The notes under the pieces were generated by a model. That model searched no databases and had not been told where the DNA came from. It saw only the letters and a list, made by a program, of their open reading frames with translations. A stretch of 6,351 nucleotides of DNA from contig DODH01000058.1 of NCBI GenBank assembly GCA_003545625.1, positions 1 through 6,351 of the forward strand, given 5' to 3'. This document shows positions 1 to 4,523 of this stretch, piece by piece. The translations under genes and the position numbers were made by a program. Origin of the DNA: Nitrospina sp. GTDB taxonomy: Bacteria; Nitrospinota; Nitrospinia; Nitrospinales; VA-1. The stretch's first letter is position 1. Every line of letters starts with the position of its first letter.

Positions 1-1
1 G

Positions 2-118
2 CCGGCTGGAATCCATTTCCGTGTAGTGGTGGGTGCGTTTAAAAAGGCAGATAATGCAACTTGGATACTTCAGCAACTCAAACAGTCGGGTTTTTCTGGC
101 AAGTTGATTTTTCCTTAG
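2..118 (+). CDS. C-terminal end of a SPOR-domain protein (partial, start outside window)
   Basis: The open frame enters from the left edge and gives 38 residues before a TAG stop at 116-118. The residues read HFRVVVGAFKKADNA, then WILQQLKQSGFSGKLIFP. This fits the SPOR domain pattern: an aromatic, then V-x-V-G-x-F, then N-A, then L-x-x-L-x-x-x-G. SPOR domains usually sit at the C-terminus of envelope proteins and bind septal peptidoglycan stripped of stem peptides, so a periplasmic, cell-division or wall-related role is likely. The N-terminal part, where a TM anchor or enzymatic domain would be, is not in the window, so the whole protein cannot be named. A terminator-like hairpin follows 34 nt after the stop. 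Confidence 0.65.
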   Translation, partial: PAGIHFRVVVGAFKKADNATWILQQLKQSGFSGKLIFP

Positions 119-151
119 TGGGAAGCTTCTAAACAGAGGGAAAGAGGAAAT

Positions 152-192
152 AAAAAAAACCGCCCACCTTCCAGTGAGCGGTTTAATTTTTT
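152..192. terminator. Bidirectional intrinsic terminator between SPOR gene and HU gene
   Basis: AAACCGC (157-163) pairs perfectly with GCGGTTT (178-184). After one C/A mismatch, CAC (165-167) pairs with GTG (174-176), leaving a 6-nt loop. An A8 run (152-159) lies on the left and a T-rich tract (182-192, interrupted by AA) on the right. The hairpin therefore has a U-tract when read in either direction. It lies between the stop of the + strand SPOR gene and the stop of the - strand HU gene (203), where a shared terminator is expected. Confidence 0.85.
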
Positions 193-202
193 GGCGAAAG
201 AA

Positions 203-481
203 CTAAAGGGAACTTTTCAGAGTAGGAGCTGGTTTAAAGCCAACCGTTTTACTGGCTTTAATTTTGATTTCCTCGCCTGTCTGAGGATTCCGACCTTTTC
301 TTGCTTTCCGGCTTCTAACCGTAAAGGTCCCAAAACTGGGATAAGCAAACCGTTTTTCTTTCTTGATCGCTTTGGAGATAGTATCAAAGGCGGCGTCAAT
401 CACGTCCCCGGTCAATCGCTTGGTCAGGCCATCGTTTTTACAACTTTTGATTACTGCATTGATTAATTCATCTTTAGTCAA
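203..481 (-). CDS. hup: HU-family DNA-binding protein
   Basis: Predicted 92-aa histone-like protein that binds and bends DNA as a dimer in the nucleoid. The N-terminus (TKDELINAVIK) is the usual HU dimerisation helix. Residues 49-68 (SFGTF...RNPQT) match the bacterial HU/IHF signature, and Pro66 in RNPQTG is the residue that inserts into DNA at the tip of the beta arm. The C-terminus GFKPAPTLKSSL is also typical, and the length fits the family (about 90 aa). The start is set at a TTG codon (481-479, reverse strand): HU homology begins exactly there, and GAGGAGGGG lies just upstream. An in-frame ATG at 499 lies partly inside that Shine-Dalgarno. ATGs further upstream (524 and 616) lie before the predicted transcription start near 518. 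HU rather than IHF is the better guess, although the paralogue type cannot be settled here. Confidence 0.93.
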   Translation of the reverse strand: MTKDELINAVIKSCKNDGLTKRLTGDVIDAAFDTISKAIKKEKRFAYPSFGTFTVRSRKARKGRNPQTGEEIKIKASKTVGFKPAPTLKSSL

Positions 482-488
482 GGTTTGT

Positions 489-497
489 CCCCTCCTC
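489..497 (-). promoter_or_regulatory. Ribosome binding site deciding the HU start
   Basis: Read on the minus strand this is GAGGAGGGG, with 9 nt between its GGAGG core and the TTG at 481. The nearest ATG (499-497) overlaps the first base of this site, so a ribosome placed here would initiate at the TTG. Confidence 0.7.
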
Positions 498-524
498 ATC
501 AAATCAGCGTTATTAGGCTCGTGC

Positions 525-553
525 ATTATTATGAAACCTATCTCGAATGTCAA
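525..553 (-). promoter_or_regulatory. Sigma70-type promoter of the HU gene
   Basis: On the minus strand a perfect -35 TTGACA (553-548) is followed, after 17 nt, by AATAAT (530-525), one mismatch from the -10 consensus. Transcription would start near 518, giving a leader of about 37 nt before the TTG start at 481. This is the best promoter match in the window and suits a strongly expressed nucleoid protein. Confidence 0.7.
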
Positions 554-673
554 ACAAAAAAAGATCAGTATCCATTTAGACCCTTTATTGATTGGGCGAA
601 TTCGACCCCTCTGCACTGAGTGTGATAAAATATGATTTGAATTTGCAAGAGTTCCCGACCTTTATTTTTATTC

Positions 674-703
674 CCGTTAGGAGTAAAAGATAATCGGTTT
701 TTT
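674..703 (+). terminator. Weak terminator-like hairpin upstream of def
   Basis: CCGTTA (674-679) pairs with TAATCGG (691-697) with one bulged T at 694 and an 11-nt loop. T6 (698-703) follows directly. The stem is only 6 bp, three of them A-T, so it is weak. If a promoter at 602-631 is active, this could trim or attenuate a longer def leader. It may equally be chance in AT-rich DNA. Confidence 0.25.
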
Positions 704-741
704 AAAAATATTTTGTAAGGGTATTTTCCTGTATATATTAT
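698..741 (+). promoter_or_regulatory. Candidate sigma70 promoter of def with A/T-rich upstream tract
   Basis: TTGTAA (713-718, 4 of 6 to consensus) and TATTAT (736-741, 5 of 6) are separated by exactly 17 nt. An A/T-only tract (698-714) runs into the -35 and resembles an UP element. The predicted start near 748 gives a leader of about 48 nt to the ATG at 796. Confidence 0.5.
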
Positions 742-764
742 TTGTATATGTTATTTAGTATACA
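730..764. repeat. 13-bp tandem repeat and TGTATA-N10-TATACA dyad at the def promoter
   Basis: TGTATATATTATT (730-742) is directly followed by TGTATATGTTATT (743-755), 12 of 13 bases identical. The second copy also starts an inverted repeat: TGTATA (743-748), 10 nt, then TATACA (759-764). The dyad covers the predicted transcription start just downstream of the -10, a usual place for a repressor operator. No regulator can be named from the sequence. Confidence 0.45.
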
Positions 765-795
765 GAAATCCAAGACATACACTTTGGGGTAGGAA

Positions 796-1347
796 ATGGC
801 AGTACTGAAGGTCGCTAAATTGGGCAATCCCGTTTTAAGACAGATTGCCAGGCAAGTGAATATAAAAGAGTTGGCCGATCCGAAAGGTGAACTGCAAAAC
901 TTTATCGATGATATGATTGATACCATGCGTCAAGAGGGGGGAGTCGGCCTGGCTGCTCCGCAGGTCAATCGTTCCATACAAGTCGTGGTGCTGGAGGTTG
1001 AGAATAATGAGAGATACCCTGAGGAGGCTCCCATTCCCGTGAAAGCCCTGGTCAATCCCGTGTTGTCAGATTTTAGCGAAGAAATGGTTCTGGGATGGGA
1101 AAGCTGTTTGAGTCTCATTGATTTCCGCGGACTGGTTGCGAGATCTGCATCGGTAACGCTCAATGCTCATGACCGGGAAGGAAATAAGGTAGAGAAACGG
1201 GCAACCGGTTTCGAGGCGGTGGTTTTGCAACATGAAATTGATCACCTGAACGGTAAGGTATTCCTGGACCGCATGGAAGACCTGACCCAATTGGCTTATC
1301 AGGAAGAATTCGAAGAATTCTGGCTGAAAAAAGATCCGGCCCCGTAA
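796..1347 (+). CDS. def: Peptide deformylase
   Basis: A 183-aa cytoplasmic metalloenzyme that removes the formyl group from the N-terminal formyl-methionine of new proteins. All three family motifs are present: motif 1 GGVGLAAPQ (48-56), motif 2 ESCLS (102-106), and motif 3 QHEIDHLNG (145-153). Cys104, His146 and His150 are the expected metal ligands and Glu147 the catalytic acid. Motif 2 departs from the usual EGCLS by a Gly-to-Ser change at 103, and the next residues are LIDFRG rather than the common VPGxRG. The C-terminus contains an in-frame tandem EEFEEF encoded by a perfect 9-bp duplication (1303-1320). The ATG at 796 is preceded by GGGGTAGGA, and the N-terminus begins with the typical V-x-K-L-G-N-P-V-L-R. 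The partner gene fmt, often next to def, is not downstream here; an unknown 116-aa gene follows after 8 nt. Confidence 0.96.
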   Translation: MAVLKVAKLGNPVLRQIARQVNIKELADPKGELQNFIDDMIDTMRQEGGVGLAAPQVNRSIQVVVLEVENNERYPEEAPIPVKALVNPVLSDFSEEMVLGWESCLSLIDFRGLVARSASVTLNAHDREGNKVEKRATGFEAVVLQHEIDHLNGKVFLDRMEDLTQLAYQEEFEEFWLKKDPAP

Positions 1348-1349
1348 AA

Positions 1350-1355
1350 GAGGGG
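1350..1355 (+). promoter_or_regulatory. Ribosome binding site of the 116-aa gene
   Basis: GAGGGG directly abuts the ATG at 1356 with no spacer, but stands 6 nt before an in-frame TTG at 1362. The spacing favours the TTG as the initiation codon. Confidence 0.5.
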
Positions 1356-1706
1356 ATGGAATTGGACAACTCCTTGGAAGAAGATATCCTGCATCTGTAT
1401 CAGGAGCCGGCAATTGGTGCCTCTTACACCAATACCTACGGGGAAGAGAATATCCGGAATCTGGTCGGGAAATACCGTAGCCTCAATGAAACAAGCATGC
1501 AGAAGATGCTGGAAATGCTGATCCGTTTTTCCCAGTCCAGCGATTTGGCGACCTGTTTCATCTCGGTCGGGGTTCTGCATGCTTTGGGGAAAAATGAGGA
1601 TGTTCAAGAAGCCTACCGGTGGGCTGAAACCCAGGAGGACCCGGCCCGGATTATCAGCCATTTCGATATTGGAAAGTCGGTTGCCGATTATTTCGCCTCG
1701 GACTGA
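1356..1706 (+). CDS. Small protein of unknown function downstream of def
   Basis: The frame encodes up to 116 aa and I do not recognise its family. It looks soluble, acidic at the N-terminus (MELDNSLEEDI) and mainly alpha-helical, with amphipathic stretches such as MQKMLEMLIRF and an ISVGVLHALGKNEDVQEAYRW segment that could be a helical-repeat hairpin. There is no signal peptide or membrane segment. The ATG at 1356 is given as the outer limit; because GAGGGG touches it, the in-frame TTG at 1362 (114 aa) is a likely true start. The gene begins 8 nt after the def stop, so co-transcription with def is likely. Its last 19 bp overlap the end of the MFS gene on the opposite strand. The long open frame with its own RBS in an operon-like position supports a real gene. 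Confidence 0.75.
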   Translation: MELDNSLEEDILHLYQEPAIGASYTNTYGEENIRNLVGKYRSLNETSMQKMLEMLIRFSQSSDLATCFISVGVLHALGKNEDVQEAYRWAETQEDPARIISHFDIGKSVADYFASD

Positions 1707-3031
1707 ATATCAGTACGGCGATCCCCCGCTCTTGGACTGGGGTTGAATCCACTTGGGTCAACAGGGCTTACCGACCCCTTGCATTCCCCCTGTTTCAACC
1801 TGTTCTGGAGAAAGATCAGGAATCCCGACCATAAAATCCCCGGTATAGCGACCCCTCCTGCCATCCATAATGCGATCTGGTTGATGTTCATGTCCCACCC
1901 ATCCACGGCATAGCCTACGCCCCAATTGCTACAGCCCATAACCAGGGTTAACAGAGCGAGTTCAAAGCTAAAAACCCGGCCCAAGTAATGGTCTGGCGCA
2001 GAAAGGTGGATCAACGCCGAACTGAATACCCAGATGATGGAGCCGAACAGAGTGGCTAATCCGACGCCCAGGGAAAGTGTCCAGATATTGTGGGTGGTGG
2101 CGATGAATAAATATGAAAAGGCTTTCAGGAAAAATGCGCCAGCAATCGCCCATTGCAAAACCGAGGCGGTTTCCCCGAATAGCCGCTTGACCAGAAGCGG
2201 TCCCAAGGCGGCGCCTAAACCGCGCGCGGAATAGAGAATGCCGATTCCTAATGAAAGAGAACCGGATAATAACTGGCTGGCCATCAAGGGAATCAGGGTC
2301 ATGATGCCTCCTGCCACCGCCAGCCCGGCCTTTAATAATGACAATACCAGAACCATTGGTTCGGCCCGTAAATAGCGCATGGCATCGACCAGCTCTTGGT
2401 AACCAGTTTGTTTTGATAGATCTTTTTTCGTTGATTTTTTCTGGCTTGGAATTTTTGAAAGAAACCAGGCCGAAAGGATAAATGTGCCCGCGTCCAATAT
2501 AAAGGCAACTTTTATTCCGAACAAATAGACGATCACTCCGCCCAATGCGGCGCCAAAGGCCAACATAACCGACCAGGTTGATCCGCTCAATGCGTTGGCG
2601 GTAATCAGATCTTTTTTCGGAACGAGGGAGGGAATGATGGCGCTCCTGGCCGGTTCAAAAAAACCTGACAGCGAAATCTCAACAATGACCAGAGCATAAA
2701 CCAGCCATAACGTGTCCCGGTCTTCCACCAGAAGAAAAGCCAACACCACCACGCAGCGCAACAAGTCGCTGACGATCATCACGGTTTTCCGGCTGACACG
2801 GTCCACAACCACCCCGGCTATGGGACTGACCAGAACAACGGGCAGGAGCTTTGCCATCATGGCACCGGCCATGGCCATTCCGGAATCGCTGAGTTTAAGG
2901 ATCAGCGCATAAATGGCGATACTATTCAGCCAGTCTCCCAGTTCGGATACCACTTGGCCGTACCACAGGTTGCGGAACGAAGGGTTCTGCTGCAACAGGC
3001 GAAAATAACCGACCGTATTTCTGGTTTGCAT
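1688..3031 (-). CDS. MFS transporter, probable DHA3/EntS-like exporter
   Basis: A 447-aa inner-membrane protein of the major facilitator superfamily with about 12 predicted helices. Motif A in the loop between helices 2 and 3 is clear: G-VVV-D-R-VS-R-K (73-82). The segment around 123-150 (GFFEPARSAIIPSLVP, then ANALSG) is typical of the MFS_3 / DHA3 group, which includes the enterobactin exporter EntS and macrolide efflux proteins. A charged loop (194-222, KIPSQKKSTKKDL region) separates the two halves. The C-terminal tail (411-447) is hydrophilic and probably cytoplasmic. The substrate cannot be told from sequence, and no siderophore or antibiotic genes lie nearby. The ATG at 3031 has AGGA 7 nt upstream. 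The gene stands alone on this strand, converges with and overlaps the 116-aa gene by 19 bp, and diverges from the pyk operon. Confidence 0.9.
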   Translation of the reverse strand: MQTRNTVGYFRLLQQNPSFRNLWYGQVVSELGDWLNSIAIYALILKLSDSGMAMAGAMMAKLLPVVLVSPIAGVVVDRVSRKTVMIVSDLLRCVVVLAFLLVEDRDTLWLVYALVIVEISLSGFFEPARSAIIPSLVPKKDLITANALSGSTWSVMLAFGAALGGVIVYLFGIKVAFILDAGTFILSAWFLSKIPSQKKSTKKDLSKQTGYQELVDAMRYLRAEPMVLVLSLLKAGLAVAGGIMTLIPLMASQLLSGSLSLGIGILYSARGLGAALGPLLVKRLFGETASVLQWAIAGAFFLKAFSYLFIATTHNIWTLSLGVGLATLFGSIIWVFSSALIHLSAPDHYLGRVFSFELALLTLVMGCSNWGVGYAVDGWDMNINQIALWMAGGVAIPGILWSGFLIFLQNRLKQGECKGSVSPVDPSGFNPSPRAGDRRTDIQSEAK

Positions 3032-3081
3032 ACAAAATTCCTGGGAAAAAGCTTATGGCGGGAAGCGGGTGGTGCTGAACC

Positions 3082-3139
3082 CATACTAAAGACCCCTGTA
3101 TAAATCTGCAACTGGAATTCGTTTTCGGGGTCTGGTATG
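3082..3139. repeat. Interrupted inverted repeat in the divergent MFS / operon region
   Basis: AGACCCC (3090-3096) is matched by GGGGTCT (3127-3133), and outside it CATAC (3082-3086) is matched by GTATG (3135-3139). The arms thus share 12 complementary positions with a 3-versus-1 nt offset. The 30-nt centre contains TATAAA (3099-3104). The left arm overlaps ATACTA (3083-3088), the candidate minus-strand -10. The arrangement could bind a dimeric regulator or loop two sites, but no regulator is encoded in the window. Confidence 0.4.
3083..3111 (-). promoter_or_regulatory. Possible promoter of the MFS gene
   Basis: Minus-strand TTGCAG (3111-3106) and TAGTAT (3088-3083) are 17 nt apart, matching the sigma70 consensus at 3 of 6 and 4 of 6 bases. 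The match is weak, but the position, about 50 nt before the start codon, is sensible. The -10 falls within the left arm of the inverted repeat. Confidence 0.25.
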
Positions 3140-3171
3140 TTGATCAGAATAAACAGGGATAAAGAGGCTCC

Positions 3172-3693
3172 ATGGAAGAAGAAAAACCAATACTGCAGGA
3201 AATTGAAGATGCTAAAGAGAAATTGATCAGCAGGATTTCTCTATGGGTTTCTCTGTTTCTGACAACTGCTATGGTGGTCTGGTATTACCAGTCTTCTCCC
3301 CCGGACTCACCCGAAGTGGTCCAGATGAGAGTATTTTTTAAAGAAAAAAACCGGGATGTGATGACGTTCATCAGCATGGATCAAAATGAGCAAATCGCTT
3401 TTGCCTTTAAAAGCAAGCATCCCTTCTATATGAGTTATATCAAGACTTCAACTGTGGAGCAGGAAAAGATTCGCTCTCTTATCCATATATCTACGGATTT
3501 TACTCCTAATCAATACTGGTTCAACCTTGGCTTCATGTGGGTGATTGTTTTCACCACTTTCTGGTTTCTTGGCCTGATGACTGAGGCCTGCATTGTGCTT
3601 GCGCGGCGCAATTCAGAAGCACGCATAAAAAACTACCAAAAGGAAAAAGAAAGAGAGCGCCAGCGTGATGACGCTGGACCCAATGAGGGATAA
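3172..3693 (+). CDS. Two-TM membrane protein of unknown function
   Basis: A 173-aa protein with no family I recognise. A charged N-terminal segment (1-21) precedes a TM helix (about 22-40, ISLWVSLFLTTAMVVWYY). A mostly polar middle domain (41-115) follows, then a second TM helix (about 117-143, rich in F and W) and a highly charged C-terminal tail (145-173, ARRNSEARIKNYQKEKERER) that may be coiled-coil. By the positive-inside rule both ends are likely cytoplasmic and the middle domain periplasmic. GAGG lies 4 nt before the ATG. Its stop is 2 nt from the start of the hydroxylase gene, so the two are almost certainly co-transcribed and may work together in the membrane; that link is inference. 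Confidence 0.8.
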   Translation: MEEEKPILQEIEDAKEKLISRISLWVSLFLTTAMVVWYYQSSPPDSPEVVQMRVFFKEKNRDVMTFISMDQNEQIAFAFKSKHPFYMSYIKTSTVEQEKIRSLIHISTDFTPNQYWFNLGFMWVIVFTTFWFLGLMTEACIVLARRNSEARIKNYQKEKERERQRDDAGPNEG

Positions 3694-3695
3694 TT

Positions 3696-4514
3696 ATGGA
3701 TGCCAATCAAATTCGATTTGCAATTTTTTTAGGCGTGTTCTTACTAATGCTGGGGTTGGAGAGGGTTATTCAGCGCCATCCTACCGTTGATGACAAAACT
3801 CGCCGGCTAAAAATCAATTTGGCTTTAACAGGTGTTGATATTCTTGTGGTGCGCCTGTTTTTTGGAGCGGCGGCAGTTGGGGCCGCGCAATTTGCCGGAG
3901 AAAGAGGATGGGGGCTGTTCAACTACCTGCAATGGCCGGAGGGTCTGGAAACCTTGCTTTGCGTGGTCATCCTGGACTTGATGATTTATATCCAGCATGT
4001 AGTGATGCATATGGTGCCTTTTTTCTGGCGTTTTCATGTTGTGCATCATTCCGACCTTGATCTGGATGTTTCGTCCGGACTGCGGTTTCATCCCATAGAG
4101 ATACTGGTATCCATGTTGTATAAACTAGGGCTGGTCTTTGCCCTGGGTCCTTCCGCGATGACGGTTTTGATCTTCGAGGCGATTCTAAATGGAATGTCCC
4201 AGTTTTCCCATTCCAATATCACTTTGCCGGAGAGCCTCGACCGTCTGTTAAGATATGTGATCGTAACGCCGGATATGCATCGTATTCATCATTCGGTGGA
4301 GAAAGAGGAAACCAACTCCAACTTCGGTTTTAACTTGTCTATCTGGGATCGGGTTTTGGGAACATATATTCATGACGCGTTGAAACCGCAACCCCGGATT
4401 ATAATCGGGGTTAACGCGTTTCGCACCAGCGAGGAAGTGTCTTTCAAAAATTTAATGATGATGCCATTCAGGAAAGTTCCGCAAGACTACTCGCTTTCCC
4501 AGAAAGAAAAATAA
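3696..4514 (+). CDS. Sterol desaturase / fatty acid hydroxylase family membrane protein
   Basis: A 272-aa integral membrane protein with the eight-histidine diiron pattern of this superfamily: H-x3-H (His101, His105), H-x2-H-H (His114, His117, His118) and a second H-x2-H-H (His195, His198, His199). Further conserved-looking histidines are at 132 (RFHP) and 172 (FSHSN). These enzymes use O2 and two irons to hydroxylate or desaturate lipids such as sterols, hopanoids, carotenoids, fatty acids or alkylglycerol ethers; the substrate here is unknown. TM segments are likely near 7-24, 43-65, 85-106 and 136-165. The C-terminal IWDRVLGTYI is also typical. The ATG is preceded by GAGG with 7 nt spacing. 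It sits 2 nt after the two-TM gene and 9 nt before pyk. A strong hairpin lies in its coding sequence at 4375-4419. Confidence 0.92.
   Translation: MDANQIRFAIFLGVFLLMLGLERVIQRHPTVDDKTRRLKINLALTGVDILVVRLFFGAAAVGAAQFAGERGWGLFNYLQWPEGLETLLCVVILDLMIYIQHVVMHMVPFFWRFHVVHHSDLDLDVSSGLRFHPIEILVSMLYKLGLVFALGPSAMTVLIFEAILNGMSQFSHSNITLPESLDRLLRYVIVTPDMHRIHHSVEKEETNSNFGFNLSIWDRVLGTYIHDALKPQPRIIIGVNAFRTSEEVSFKNLMMMPFRKVPQDYSLSQKEK
4375..4419 (+). repeat. Two-step hairpin inside the hydroxylase coding sequence
   Basis: ACGCGTT (4375-4381) pairs with AACGCGT (4413-4419), and AACCCCG (4390-4396) pairs with CGGGGTT (4406-4412). The two right arms are adjacent; the left arms are separated by an 8-nt bulge. The apical 9 nt (GATTATAAT) can pair further as ATT/AAT. 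This gives 14 perfect pairs in 45 nt. No T-run follows, so it is not an ordinary intrinsic terminator. Confidence 0.5.
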
Positions 4515-4523
4515 GGAGCGATT

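Larger units (their letters stand above)
482..795. other. Divergent intergenic region between HU and def
   Basis: No credible gene was found in this 314-bp AT-rich stretch. It holds the HU leader and promoter (482-553), an imperfect palindrome GGGCGAATTCGACCC (594-608), and a possible weak + strand promoter TCGACC-N18-TAAAAT (602-631). Further on it has a weak hairpin followed by T6 (674-703), then the def promoter and its repeats (698-764). Short frames here are low-complexity and lack family features. Confidence 0.6.

Noticed and set aside
482..616. N-terminal extension of the HU frame upstream of the TTG
   Set aside because: It lies across the predicted promoter and leader, has no HU homology, and its hydrophobic stretch is not seen in HU proteins.
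191..635. Plus-strand frames opposite the HU gene
   Set aside because: They are antisense to a clear HU coding sequence, with no family resemblance and no convincing ribosome sites.
930..1661. Minus-strand frames opposite def and the 116-aa gene
   Set aside because: They are shadows of genuine coding sequence; the residue mix is erratic and no motif is present.
1715..1745. C-run and G-run after the 116-aa gene as a terminator
   Set aside because: CCCC and GGGG can pair over a long loop, but no T-run follows on either strand and the site is inside the MFS coding sequence.
2401..2460. A/T-rich patch within the MFS gene as an internal promoter or foreign insert
   Set aside because: It encodes the lysine-rich central loop expected between the two halves of an MFS protein.
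3825..4091. Minus-strand frame opposite the hydroxylase gene, rich in His and Met
   Set aside because: The His/Met richness reflects reverse reading of the histidine-motif codons (CAT/ATG); it is not a metal-binding protein.
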